DNA of 64,000 nt, from assembly GCF_024169515.1 (NCBI RefSeq), contig NZ_JAMKCQ010000001.1:3658001-3722000 (forward strand), in the 5' to 3' direction. A program made the position numbers and the translations under genes. The notes beneath the pieces are model-generated. The model ran no database searches. It was not told the origin of the DNA and was given only the letters and a program-made list of their open reading frames with translations. The DNA is from Erwinia aphidicola. GTDB lineage: Bacteria; Pseudomonadota; Gammaproteobacteria; Enterobacterales; Enterobacteriaceae. Numbering within the stretch: the stretch's first letter is position 1; each line of letters opens with the position of its first letter. This document shows, piece after piece, positions 34,768 to 43,472 of the stretch.

Positions 34768-35571
34768 ATGAAATTTTCGAAAGTTCGTCGCCAGTTGGTG
34801 ATGGGAACCATGGCGCTGGCGCTGGTCGGCGGTATGACTATGCAGGCACAGGCAGCGGATGAAAACCTGCTGGCAAAAGTGAAGGAGCGCGGTTCGCTGC
34901 AGGTGGGGCTGGAAGGCACCTATCCGCCGTTCAGCTTCCAGGATGAGAATGGCAAGCTGGCCGGCTTCGAAGTCGACTTCGCCGAGGCGCTGGCGCAGCA
35001 TCTGGGCGTTAAGGCCAGCCTGAAGCCGACCAAGTGGGACGGCATGCTAGCCTCCCTCGACTCTAAGCGCATCGATGTGGTGATCAACCAGGTCACTATC
35101 TCCGACGAGCGCAAGAAGAAGTATGACTTCTCCACGCCTTACACCATTTCCGGTATCCAGGCGCTGACCAAAAAAGCCAACGCGGGCAGCATCACCAAGC
35201 CGGAAGATCTGAGCGGCAAGAAAGTCGGCGTGGGTCTTGGCTCGAACTACGAGCAGTGGCTGCGCGAGAACGTCAAGGGCGTCGACATCCGTACCTACGA
35301 TGATGACCCAACCAAATACCAGGATCTGCGCGTAGGCCGTACCGATGCCATTCTGGTCGATCGCCTGGCGGCGCTGGATCTGGTGAAGAAAACCGGGGAT
35401 ACCATGGCGGCAGCAGGCCCGGCATTCTCCCGTCAGGAATCGGGCGTGGCGCTGCGTAAAGGTAACGCTCAGCTGCTGGAGGCTATCAACAAGGCGATTG
35501 CTGACATGCAGAAAGACGGCACCATGAAGAAGATTTCTGAAAAATGGTTTGGTACGGACGTAACTAAATAA
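34768..35571 (+). CDS. tcyJ: Cystine-binding periplasmic protein
   Basis: A 267-residue solute-binding protein (FliY) of the cystine ABC importer. The signal peptide ends AQA before ADENLL (about residue 30). Family motifs are GSLQVGLEGTYPPFSFQDENGKLAGFEVDFAEAL and DVVINQVTISDERKKKYDFSTPY. Its stop overlaps the tcyL start by one base. Confidence 0.96.
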   Translation: MKFSKVRRQLVMGTMALALVGGMTMQAQAADENLLAKVKERGSLQVGLEGTYPPFSFQDENGKLAGFEVDFAEALAQHLGVKASLKPTKWDGMLASLDSKRIDVVINQVTISDERKKKYDFSTPYTISGIQALTKKANAGSITKPEDLSGKKVGVGLGSNYEQWLRENVKGVDIRTYDDDPTKYQDLRVGRTDAILVDRLAALDLVKKTGDTMAAAGPAFSRQESGVALRKGNAQLLEAINKAIADMQKDGTMKKISEKWFGTDVTK

Positions 35572-36239
35572 TGCAAGAAAGTCTGCAACTGGTGCTGGAT
35601 TCAGCACCATTTTTACTTAAGGGCGCACTGTTCACGCTGCAGCTGAGTATTGGTGGGATGTTCTTCGGCCTGCTGCTCGGCTTTTTGCTGGCGATGATGC
35701 GCCTTTCCCATTTCTGGCCGATTGCCTGGCTGTCGCGTTTTTACGTTTCAATTTTTCGCGGCACGCCGCTGATCGCCCAACTGTTTATGATCTACTACGG
35801 CCTGCCGCAGTTCGGCATTGAGCTGGACCCGATCCCGTCGGCGATGATTGGCCTGTCGCTGAATACGGCGGCGTATGCTTCTGAATCCCTGCGCGGGGCG
35901 ATTGCCGCCATCGAGCGCGGGCAGTGGGAAGCGGCGGCCAGTATCGGCATGTCGCGCTGGCAGACCATGAAGCGGGTGATCCTGCCGCAGGCCGCACGCA
36001 CCGCGCTGCCGCCGCTCGGCAACAGCTTTATCAGCCTGGTTAAAGATACCTCGCTGGCGGCCACCATTCAGGTGCCGGAGCTGTTCCGTCAGGCGCAGCT
36101 GGTCACCTCGCGCACGCTGGAGGTGTTCACCATGTATCTGGCGGCATCGCTGATTTACTGGGTGATGGCGACGCTCCTCTCCTTCCTGCAAAGCCGGCTG
36201 GAAGATCGTGTTAACCGCCAGGATCGGGAGTCAAAATGA
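35571..36239 (+). CDS. tcyL: Cystine ABC transporter permease
   Basis: A 222-residue inner-membrane permease (YecS) with about four to five membrane segments and the HisMQ-type coupling loop SESLRGAIAAIERGQWEAAASIGMS. It forms the membrane channel with TcyN as ATPase. It overlaps tcyJ by one base and tcyN by four (ATGA), so the three are translated together. Confidence 0.96.
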   Translation: MQESLQLVLDSAPFLLKGALFTLQLSIGGMFFGLLLGFLLAMMRLSHFWPIAWLSRFYVSIFRGTPLIAQLFMIYYGLPQFGIELDPIPSAMIGLSLNTAAYASESLRGAIAAIERGQWEAAASIGMSRWQTMKRVILPQAARTALPPLGNSFISLVKDTSLAATIQVPELFRQAQLVTSRTLEVFTMYLAASLIYWVMATLLSFLQSRLEDRVNRQDRESK

Positions 36240-36988
36240 GTACCATTGAAGTCAGTCAGCTGGTAAAGAAATTTAACGGCCAGACGGTGCTGCACGGCAT
36301 CGACCTGACGGTAAATGCCGGGGAAGTGGTGGCGATTATCGGGCCAAGTGGCTCCGGCAAAACCACGCTGCTGCGCAGTATTAACCTGCTGGAAGTGCCG
36401 GATAGCGGCACCATTCAGGTCGGGGCGATCCGCGTAGACGCCGCGCAGTCGATGTCGAAGCAGAAAGAGCGCGTGCGCCAGCTGCGTCAGCAGGTCGGTT
36501 TTGTCTTCCAGAACTTTAATCTGTTTCCACACCGCACGGTGCTGGAGAATATTATTGAAGGGCCAACCATTGTTAAAGGTGAGCCAAAGGCAGAAGCAAT
36601 AGCGCGCGCCCGTCAGCTGCTCGAACGGGTGGGGTTGCAGGGCAAGGAAGAGAGTTATCCGCGCAAGCTTTCCGGCGGCCAGCAGCAGCGCGTGGCGATT
36701 GCCCGTGCACTGGCGATGCGCCCGGAGGTGATCCTGTTTGATGAGCCGACCTCGGCACTGGATCCGGAGCTGGTGGGAGAAGTACTGAACACCATCCGTT
36801 CGCTGGCGCAGGAGAGGCGCACCATGGTGATCGTCACTCATGAGATGAGCTTCGCCCGCGATGTGGCCGACCGCGCCATTTTTATGGACCAGGGTAAAAT
36901 TGTGGAGCAGGGTGCCGCCCGCGAGTTGTTCTCTAATCCGCAGCAGCCGCGCACGCGCCAGTTCCTCGATAAATTCCTCAATCATTAA
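36236..36988 (+). CDS. tcyN: Cystine ABC transporter ATPase
   Basis: A 250-residue ATPase (YecC). Walker A is [14 protein letters not shown], the Q-loop is [10 protein letters not shown], the signature [15 protein letters not shown], Walker [13 protein letters not shown], and the switch His is in VIVTHEM. It is the last gene of the dcyD-tcyJLN unit. Confidence 0.97.
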   Translation: MSTIEVSQLVKKFNGQTVLHGIDLTVNAGEVVAIIGPSGSGKTTLLRSINLLEVPDSGTIQVGAIRVDAAQSMSKQKERVRQLRQQVGFVFQNFNLFPHRTVLENIIEGPTIVKGEPKAEAIARARQLLERVGLQGKEESYPRKLSGGQQQRVAIARALAMRPEVILFDEPTSALDPELVGEVLNTIRSLAQERRTMVIVTHEMSFARDVADRAIFMDQGKIVEQGAARELFSNPQQPRTRQFLDKFLNH

Positions 36989-36996
36989 GTCTTCAG

Positions 36997-37350
36997 CGGG
37001 TCGACCAGAAAAGAAGGTCGACCCCTGAGGTATTCCCATAAAAATTGATCCGAATATTATCGCGGTATGACAAGCGTCAGGTTTCAGGAGGGAGGGCTGC
37101 TTCCGCACCGGCATGAATACATCCCTGTAGCCTGGCTCACGGCCATCCCTGGCCGTGGGCCTGCTGCAATCAGCCCTCCCTCCTTGCACCCAAAGCCGCA
37201 GCGTCGCGGTTTAAAACCCACAGCGAGCACGATGATACTGGGGGATGAGCTCGGCCTGAGGTAAGCCGGACGTCACGCGGCAGGGATGCCGCGTGCCGAG
37301 GCCCGCAGGGAGCGTCTTTTGCCGTTCCGGCGTGCTCAGGCTGAGCTCAG
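36997..37350. repeat. Noncoding element rich in palindromes
   Basis: After tcyN a GGGTCGACC/GGTCGACCC palindrome (36997-37025) may act as terminator. Then follow nested structures: a 14-bp inverted pair AGGAGGGAGGGCTG (37086) and CAGCCCTCCCTCCT (37171), a hairpin CACGGCCA/TGGCCGTG (37139-37158), and CACGCGGCA/TGCCGCGTG (37274-37295). A small frame at 37067-37264 has no ribosome-binding site. The region looks like a dispersed non-autonomous element rather than a gene; whether it recurs in the genome cannot be seen here. Confidence 0.55.
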
Positions 37351-37544
37351 ACCGGTTAACGGACGTTTAGCGATAGAAGTCATTTCTGGGATATTTCAGG
37401 GATCGCCCACTGAAAGTCATTAAGGTTATTCTTAAAAGCCCACAGCAAACACCCGGAATAACCGTGGCTTGTTCCCGCAACGGCTGGGATAACGGTCAAT
37501 TAGGACGATCCTCATAGTGATTAGCAGGCTAACGAGAGATACTT

Positions 37545-37571
37545 ATCCAGTTAAAATAATTTTACTGGATT
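37545..37571 (+). promoter_or_regulatory. Inverted repeat just before the acyltransferase start
   Basis: ATCCAGT ... ACTGGAT with an AT-rich centre ends seven bases before ATG 37578. There is no other ribosome-binding site, so folding of this leader could control translation. It could equally be an operator. Confidence 0.45.
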
Positions 37572-37577
37572 TTTATT

Positions 37578-38672
37578 ATGTCTGTCTCTGGCAAGCAAGA
37601 AGTATTATGGATTAATACATTAAAAGGTGGCTGTATACTGCTGGTGGTTTTACATCACACCATCATCACGACGTTTATTCCATCACTGCAGTATTTAACG
37701 GCGGGGTTGTTACCGGCTGATATGTGGGTAGTGTTTAATAAATATCTCTCGCCGCTGCGTATGCCAGCGTTCTTTTTTGTTTCAGGCTTGCTGGCGGCTA
37801 GTGCCATCAGCAAAAAGAGCTGGAGCGAGGTATTTACTAAAAAATTCACCAACATCATTTATCTTTACATTCTGTGGGGCATTATCCAGTGGGCCAGTAT
37901 TTATAATATCTCCACTCATCTGATTGGTCAGAAACTTTCCTCTTCGGTCAATGCCGCCTATGCAGGATCGCCGCTGGAGTTTATTAAATTACTGACGCTA
38001 TCGATGACCAGCCTGTGGTATCTGTACGCGCTGGCGGGCTATTTCCTCGCGGCGAAACTGTTCCACCGCCAGAAAGTGGCACTGCTGGTGGTGGCGATTT
38101 TAGTTAATTATGCCACCCAGTTTAATCTGGTTCCTGGCTGGGGCCCGAACAGCGTGGCGCAGAACTTTGTCTACTTCCTGCTGGGCGCCTTCTTTAGCCA
38201 TACCCTGATTGAGATCAGTCAGCTGTCGCGCCGTCATCTGGCGCTGCTGGCCGGGATGCTGGTGATTGGCGTGGCCCACCACGCCGCCGGCATGATGAAG
38301 AACCCGTTCTACTGCATGGTGGCGATTGTGTTTGGCATCGTACTGTGCCGGGCGCTGAACAACCGCTTCAATATGGGGTGGCTGAACTGGATTGGCCGCA
38401 ACACGCTGCAAATCTACGTGCTGCACCGTATCTTTATTGAACTGCTGGGTTTAACCATGCTGACGCTGGCAGTGAAGTACAGCCTGTTCGACAACCAGGC
38501 CTTCTCACTGGCGTGGGCGCTGGTACTGCCAGTGTTTGCAGTGAGTGTGACAACCTGCGTTTCGCTGATGGCCTGGACGCTACTTAATCGTGGTCCTGGA
38601 AAGGCGCTGTTTATCTATCCGCGGCTGTTGCGTAAGCCGCAGGCGGCGGAAAAAATGGCCAGCAATGGCTGA
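37578..38672 (+). CDS. Acyltransferase-3 family membrane protein (copy 1)
   Basis: A 364-residue integral membrane protein of the acyltransferase-3 (OafA/NodX-type) family with about ten membrane segments. It starts WINTLKGGCILLVVLHHTII, where the His of VLHH is the family's catalytic-site residue, and has LSPLRMPAFFFVSGLLAA (conserved RMPAFFFVSG) and LNWIGRNTLQIYVLHRIF. Such proteins move acetyl or succinyl groups onto sugars of surface polysaccharides or glycans. A terminator follows at 38685. It is closely related to the next gene. Confidence 0.88.
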   Translation: MSVSGKQEVLWINTLKGGCILLVVLHHTIITTFIPSLQYLTAGLLPADMWVVFNKYLSPLRMPAFFFVSGLLAASAISKKSWSEVFTKKFTNIIYLYILWGIIQWASIYNISTHLIGQKLSSSVNAAYAGSPLEFIKLLTLSMTSLWYLYALAGYFLAAKLFHRQKVALLVVAILVNYATQFNLVPGWGPNSVAQNFVYFLLGAFFSHTLIEISQLSRRHLALLAGMLVIGVAHHAAGMMKNPFYCMVAIVFGIVLCRALNNRFNMGWLNWIGRNTLQIYVLHRIFIELLGLTMLTLAVKYSLFDNQAFSLAWALVLPVFAVSVTTCVSLMAWTLLNRGPGKALFIYPRLLRKPQAAEKMASNG

Positions 38673-38684
38673 CCCTGTTCTCTC

Positions 38685-38710
38685 TGGCCGATTTATTCGG
38701 CCATTTTTTT
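38685..38710 (+). terminator. Terminator after acyltransferase copy 1
   Basis: A 7-bp stem TGGCCGA/TCGGCCA with a 5-base loop is followed by seven Ts. Confidence 0.85.
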
Positions 38711-38816
38711 ACCGATAAATAACTATAAAAAATAATTAATCAGTATCCATTCTGGCATGACGGAGGATGTACCAGAACCCTTTACCAACATCGGACCACT
38801 ACAGCTGGAGTATTTA

Positions 38817-39890
38817 ATGAATACACCTCAGAAGAAAGAGATCGCCTGGGTAAATACCCTGAAAGGCGCTTGTATTTTGCTTGTTGTGCTTTACCACGTG
38901 GTTTTACCCGGTTATGCCGAAATGGTTTCACACCTTACTGCCGGGCTGTTACCGGCTAAATTATGGGTGGCTTTTAATAACACCTTATCTCCGTTACGAA
39001 TGCCGGCATTTTTCTTTGTCTCCGGCCTGCTGGCGGCAAATGCTATTTCTAACCGGCCCTGGAAACAGGTGTTCACTTCACGCGTCACCAATCTTTTTTA
39101 TCTCTATTTCCTCTGGGGCGTGATCCAGTGGCTGATGATCAATGGCGTATCCAACAATCTCATGGGCGATCATCTGTCGGATAATATCAACGCCGCCTGG
39201 GCCGAAACCCCGTGGCAGTTTATCAAGCTGATGCTGCTGGCGATGAGCTCCTCCTGGTATCTGTATGCGCTTGGGTTGTTCTTCCTCGCTGCCAAGCTGT
39301 TCCGCCAGCAAAAAACGCTGGTGATGCTGGCGGCGGTGCTGCTGAACTATGCGGCAGTTACCAAAGTGATCCCAGGCTGGGGCCCGGAAAGCCTGTCGCA
39401 ATACTTTATCTTCTTCCTGTTCGGCTCATTTTACAGTGCGATCCTGATCCGCTGGAGCGAATGGCGGCGGGATAACGTGCTGCCGTGGATGGTGCTGCTG
39501 GCGCTGTCGCTGGCGCACATCTGGCTGGGGCTGGATAAGAGCCTGTTCCTGTGCGTGCTGGCAATTCTCGGCTGCATCGCGGCCTGCCGCATCCTCAATC
39601 AGCACTTCAGCATGAAGTGGCTCAACTGGGTGGGGAAAAACACGCTGCAAATCTACGTGCTGCACCGCATCTTTATTGAGTTCTTTGGTATGTCGGCGAT
39701 CCTGTTTGCCGTCAGCCATCAGCTGTTTGCCAGTAAAGCCTTTTCCATGCTGTGGGCAATCGCTTTCCCGCCGTTGATGGTGGGGCTGTGCGTCGCCTGT
39801 TCGGTGGGGATCTGGACGCTGCTGAACCGCGGCTGGGGTAAATCGCTGTTTATCTACCCGAAGCTGCTGCGCATGAAGTTTGATAGCTAA
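38817..39890 (+). CDS. Acyltransferase-3 family membrane protein (copy 2)
   Basis: A 357-residue paralogue of the preceding gene, colinear along its length: WVNTLKGACILLVVLYHVVL, LSPLRMPAFFFVSGLLAANAIS, LNWVGKNTLQIYVLHRIFIEFFG. The HH of copy 1 is YH here, with the family His kept. GGAG at 38807-38810 places the start at ATG 38817. Both copies are GC-rich. A tandem duplication with divergence is likely; different substrates or sites of modification are possible. Confidence 0.88.
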   Translation: MNTPQKKEIAWVNTLKGACILLVVLYHVVLPGYAEMVSHLTAGLLPAKLWVAFNNTLSPLRMPAFFFVSGLLAANAISNRPWKQVFTSRVTNLFYLYFLWGVIQWLMINGVSNNLMGDHLSDNINAAWAETPWQFIKLMLLAMSSSWYLYALGLFFLAAKLFRQQKTLVMLAAVLLNYAAVTKVIPGWGPESLSQYFIFFLFGSFYSAILIRWSEWRRDNVLPWMVLLALSLAHIWLGLDKSLFLCVLAILGCIAACRILNQHFSMKWLNWVGKNTLQIYVLHRIFIEFFGMSAILFAVSHQLFASKAFSMLWAIAFPPLMVGLCVACSVGIWTLLNRGWGKSLFIYPKLLRMKFDS

Positions 39891-39916
39891 GTCGCGAATG
39901 GAGCATGCCTGGAGAG

Positions 39917-39934
39917 GGTCGGGCATGCCCGACC
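39917..39934. repeat. GGTCGGGCATGCCCGACC palindrome
   Basis: A perfect 18-base palindrome between convergent genes. The same core (GGTCGGGCATGCCCGAC) recurs at 59163 and 61552. Confidence 0.8.
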
Positions 39935-39949
39935 TCTGCGGCCCGCTCG

Positions 39950-40705
39950 TCAGGTATGCAGGAAACTGATTACGCTCTCGTTAAATTTCTGAGGGCAGGC
40001 GATGTTGGACAGATGCGCCGCGGGTAGCACCCCCAGCTGAGCCCTGGGGATATTTTGATGCAGCCATTGGGCCTCGGCCAGCGGGGTAATGGTGTCAAAT
40101 TCTCCGGCGATAACCAGCAGCGGCAGGTTAATCCGCCCGGCTTCAGCATGCAGGTCAGCCTGAGCCAGCACATCGCAGCACGCGGCATAGCCGACGGCAC
40201 TGGCGTGTGACAGCTGCATCACCAGCCGGCTGACTTGCGGATGGGCATGGCGGATATATTCTGGGGTAAACCAGCGAGCGGAAGAGCCGGCAGCCACCGC
40301 TGACAGGCCCTGTTCGCGTACCTGGCGCGCCCGCTGCAGCCAGGCCTCCTCACTGCCAATACGCGCGGCCGTATTGGCCACCACCATTTTTCGGAAACGC
40401 GCAGGGTAATGACGCGCCAGCCATAATCCGCTTAATCCCCCCATTGAGATACCGCAGTAGCAGGCATTTTCCACGTCGAGATGATCGAGCAGGGCGATAA
40501 CGTCGCGCCCGAGGATCTCCAGATTCAGCTCACAGGCGGGCAGCGGTGTGCTGCCGTGCCCGCGTGGGTTATAGCGCAGCACGTTAAAGTCACGGGTGAG
40601 GGCCGCCATTTGCGGCTGCCACATATCCCAGGTGGTGCCTAATGAGTTGGCCAGCACCAGCACCGGAGCTTCTTTCGGGCCATCCAGGCGATATTCAATA
40701 TTCAT
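39950..40705 (-). CDS. pcaD: 3-oxoadipate enol-lactonase
   Basis: A 251-residue alpha/beta hydrolase. The nucleophile elbow is GISMGG (Ser near 100), the acid Asp lies in AGEFDTITP and the catalytic His in PAAHLSNI; the oxyanion-hole segment is VLANSLGTTWDMW. It hydrolyses beta-ketoadipate enol-lactone to beta-ketoadipate. AGGAG precedes ATG 40703-40705. It is the last gene of pcaIJFD and its start codon overlaps the C-terminal codons of pcaF. Confidence 0.93.
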   Translation of the reverse strand: MNIEYRLDGPKEAPVLVLANSLGTTWDMWQPQMAALTRDFNVLRYNPRGHGSTPLPACELNLEILGRDVIALLDHLDVENACYCGISMGGLSGLWLARHYPARFRKMVVANTAARIGSEEAWLQRARQVREQGLSAVAAGSSARWFTPEYIRHAHPQVSRLVMQLSHASAVGYAACCDVLAQADLHAEAGRINLPLLVIAGEFDTITPLAEAQWLHQNIPRAQLGVLPAAHLSNIACPQKFNESVISFLHT

Positions 40706-40706
40706 C

Positions 40707-41909
40707 TCAACTCCTTTCAATAATCAGCGCAATGCCCTGGCCAACGCCAATGCACATTGCGCAAAGTCCAAAGCGTGCGCCGCTTTTTTGTAGTTGCCAG
40801 GCGGCATTCATCACCAGCCGGGCGCCGGATGCGCCCAGCGGGTGGCCGAGGGCGATGGCTCCGCCGTTTGGATTGACGTGCGCAGCGTCATCAGGCAAGC
40901 CAAGGTCGCGCATCACCGCCAGCACCTGGGCGGCAAAGGCTTCATTCAGTTCGATCACATCCATCTGCTCCAGCTTCAGTTTTGCCTGGCTCAGGACCTT
41001 GCGAATGGCTGCGGCTGGGCCAAAGCCCATCAGCGCGGGTTCAATGCCGCTCACCGCGCTGGAAACAATCCGCGCCAGCGGCTGCAGCTGATGCTGCAGC
41101 GCGGCGCGCTCGCTGGCCAGCAGCAGGGCGCAGGCGCCGTCATTCAGACCCGAAGCATTTCCGGCGGTGATGCTGCCCTGCGGATGTACCACCGGTTTGA
41201 GCCTTGCCAGCATTTCCAGCGTGGTGTGACGCGGATGCTCATCGCGCACCATGTGCAGGGCAGCCCCTTTGCGCTGAGGAATGGTCACGTCCATCAGCTG
41301 CGGTTGATAAAATCCGCTCTCCTGAGCGTCGACCGTGCGCTGCTGGCTACGCAGGGCGTAAGCATCCTGATCGGCGCGGCTAATAGTAAACTTCAGCGCG
41401 ACATTTTCTGCCGTTTGCGGCATTGATTCGACACCGTAAAGGGCGTCCATTTGCGGATTAATCAAGCGCCAGCCCATGGTCGTGTCCTCCAGCTTCATAC
41501 TGCGGCTGAAGGGGTGCTCTGCTTTGCCCATCACAAAAGGAGCGCGTGACATGCTTTCCACCCCGCCCGCGATCGCCAGTGAGGCTTCGCCGCTTTTGAT
41601 CGCCCGCGCGGCTATAGCGACCGCATCAAGACTGGACCCGCATAAGCGGTTAATGGTGCAGCCGGGCACAGAAGCGGGTAGCCCGGCCAGCAGCAGCGCC
41701 ATGCGTGCGACATTGCGGTTATCTTCCCCGGCCTGATTCGCACAGCCGTAAAGCACATCATCCAGCGCCTGCCAGTCCAGACGCGGGTAACGCTCGAACA
41801 GGGCTTTCAGCGGCAGGGCAGCAAGATCGTCGGTGCGAACCGTTGCCAGGCTGCCGTTGAGCTTGCCGAACGGGGTACGAACGGCATCACACAGCCATGC
41901 ACTATTCAT
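40707..41909 (-). CDS. pcaF: 3-oxoadipyl-CoA thiolase
   Basis: A 400-residue thiolase that splits beta-ketoadipyl-CoA into succinyl-CoA and acetyl-CoA. The acyl-accepting Cys is in INRLCGSSLDAV, with the C-terminal NPNGGAIALGHPLGASGARL and catalytic CAMCIGVGQGIA. ATG 41907-41909 has GAGGAA upstream and lies inside the last codons of pcaJ. Similarity to PaaJ-type thiolases is expected; context decides for PcaF. Confidence 0.93.
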   Translation of the reverse strand: MNSAWLCDAVRTPFGKLNGSLATVRTDDLAALPLKALFERYPRLDWQALDDVLYGCANQAGEDNRNVARMALLLAGLPASVPGCTINRLCGSSLDAVAIAARAIKSGEASLAIAGGVESMSRAPFVMGKAEHPFSRSMKLEDTTMGWRLINPQMDALYGVESMPQTAENVALKFTISRADQDAYALRSQQRTVDAQESGFYQPQLMDVTIPQRKGAALHMVRDEHPRHTTLEMLARLKPVVHPQGSITAGNASGLNDGACALLLASERAALQHQLQPLARIVSSAVSGIEPALMGFGPAAAIRKVLSQAKLKLEQMDVIELNEAFAAQVLAVMRDLGLPDDAAHVNPNGGAIALGHPLGASGARLVMNAAWQLQKSGARFGLCAMCIGVGQGIALIIERS

Positions 41910-42564
41910 CAGTTCCTCCTGGGGCAAACGTCAGCGCCACCGGGGTAATTGCCTGCAGCTGCTGCGGGGTGATATCGGTTAATATCTCCCGCACCCTCAG
42001 TCCCTGCGGGCTGACATCCATAACGGCCAGATCGCTGTAAATCCGGCTGATGCAGCCAATGCCGGTCAGCGGATAGCTGCACTGCGCCACGATCTTGCAC
42101 TGCCCTTTTTTCGTCAGATGTTCAGTCATTACAAACACCTGACGCGCCCCGCTGGCCAGATCCATCGCGCCGCCGACCGCCGGAATCGCGCCGGGTTTAC
42201 CGGTGCTCCAGTTGGCCAGATCGCCATATTGCGACACCTGGTAAGCGCCAAGCACGCAAATGTCGAGGTGCCCCCCGCGCATCATGGCAAACGAATCCCC
42301 GTGATGAAAATAACAGCCGCCTGGCAGCAGCGTGACGGGCTGCTTACCCGCGTTGATCAGCTCTGGGTCCTCATTGCCACTGGCAGGTGCCGGGCCCATG
42401 CCAAGGATGCCGTTCTCGCTGTGCAGGAAAATATCTTTATTGGCGGGAAGATAGTTGGCGATTTGCGTTGGCAGGCCGATGCCAAGATTGACGTAGGCTC
42501 CGTCCGGGATATCGCGGGCGATGCGCTGCGCCAGCTGGTTATGCGTGAGGCGGATGAGTTGCAT
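41902..42564 (-). CDS. pcaJ: 3-oxoadipate CoA-transferase subunit B
   Basis: A 220-residue CoA-transferase beta subunit. The catalytic Glu is in FLHSENGILGMGP, after GAYVNLGIGLPTQIANYLP. With PcaI it moves CoA from succinyl-CoA to beta-ketoadipate. AGGAG before ATG 42562-42564. It begins four bases after pcaI ends. Confidence 0.94.
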   Translation of the reverse strand: MQLIRLTHNQLAQRIARDIPDGAYVNLGIGLPTQIANYLPANKDIFLHSENGILGMGPAPASGNEDPELINAGKQPVTLLPGGCYFHHGDSFAMMRGGHLDICVLGAYQVSQYGDLANWSTGKPGAIPAVGGAMDLASGARQVFVMTEHLTKKGQCKIVAQCSYPLTGIGCISRIYSDLAVMDVSPQGLRVREILTDITPQQLQAITPVALTFAPGGTDE

Positions 42565-42568
42565 TGTG

Positions 42569-43264
42569 TCACGCTCCTGAGGCGATCGTTGCGGGGCTGA
42601 GATTGGCTGAACAGACCACGCGCTGCACAAAAATACCGGGAGTCACCACCGCCTCCGGGTCCAGCGTGCCCAGCGCGACGTGGCGGGAGACTTCAGCGAT
42701 GGTGCAGCGGGCAGCCATCGCCATAATCGGGTTGAAGTTGCGTGCCGCTTTGCGATAGACCAGGTTACCCCAGCGATCACCGCACTGTGCTTTGATCAGG
42801 GCAAAGTCTGCCTTCAGCGCCAGTTCCAGCACGTACTGCCGCCCCTCAATTTCGCGCGTCTCTTTGCCCGCAGCCAGCTCAGTACCGAAACCCGTTGGGG
42901 TAAAAATGGCCCCCAGCCCGCTGCCACCCGCCTGAATACGCGCCACAAGATTGCCCTGCGGCACCAGCTCCAGCTCAATCTCTCCGCGGCGGTAGAGGTC
43001 GTCAAATACCCATGAGTCACTCTGGCGCGGAAAGGAACAGATCATCTTGCGCACGCACCCCGCTTTGAGCAGTAGCGCCAGACCCGAATCAGCGTTGCCA
43101 GCGTTGTTGCTGACCAGCGTGAGGTTCTGCGGCCGCCGCCGAATCAGTGCGTCCAGCAGCGCATAGGGCTGTCCTGCCGGGCCAAATCCGCCAATCATCA
43201 GCGTGGCACCATCGTGAATGTCAGCCACGGCTTCATCGGCCAAAAACAGACTTTTGTCGATCAT
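42569..43264 (-). CDS. pcaI: 3-oxoadipate CoA-transferase subunit A
   Basis: A 231-residue CoA-transferase alpha subunit with the CoA-binding GGFGPAGQPYALLDALI motif near the start and the TLVSNNAGNADSGLALLL segment. GGAGGAGCG precedes ATG 43262-43264. It is the first gene of the minus-strand pca operon, divergent from catB across 208 bases that must hold both promoters. Confidence 0.94.
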   Translation of the reverse strand: MIDKSLFLADEAVADIHDGATLMIGGFGPAGQPYALLDALIRRRPQNLTLVSNNAGNADSGLALLLKAGCVRKMICSFPRQSDSWVFDDLYRRGEIELELVPQGNLVARIQAGGSGLGAIFTPTGFGTELAAGKETREIEGRQYVLELALKADFALIKAQCGDRWGNLVYRKAARNFNPIMAMAARCTIAEVSRHVALGTLDPEAVVTPGIFVQRVVCSANLSPATIASGA

Positions 43265-43472
43265 CTCGCTCCTCCTGAGTTGAGTCATCAGGGTGCTGAC
43301 TTCACCGGTGAAAAAATAACCTAAAAGTGTCATTGGCACTAAAAGACGGTTTTATCGCAAGTTATGTGAGCTGGGGCGAACAGGTGCGATCTGCGCATCC
43401 TGATACCGTGGGTCAATCATTTTCAGCAGGATTTGGCTATCCCCGATCGGCAGGGTTCTATAGCGTAAAGCG
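43265..43472. promoter_or_regulatory. Divergent cat/pca control region
   Basis: The 208 bases between pcaI and catB must carry both promoters. An inverted repeat AGTG-TCATTGG-CACT lies at 43327-43341. No catR or pcaR regulator gene is adjacent on either side, so the regulator is encoded elsewhere. A LysR-type CatR site would be expected here, but I cannot point to a convincing one. Confidence 0.5.

Noticed and set aside
37067-37264. 65-codon ORF after tcyN
   Set aside because: It lies across hairpins of a noncoding element and has no ribosome-binding site.
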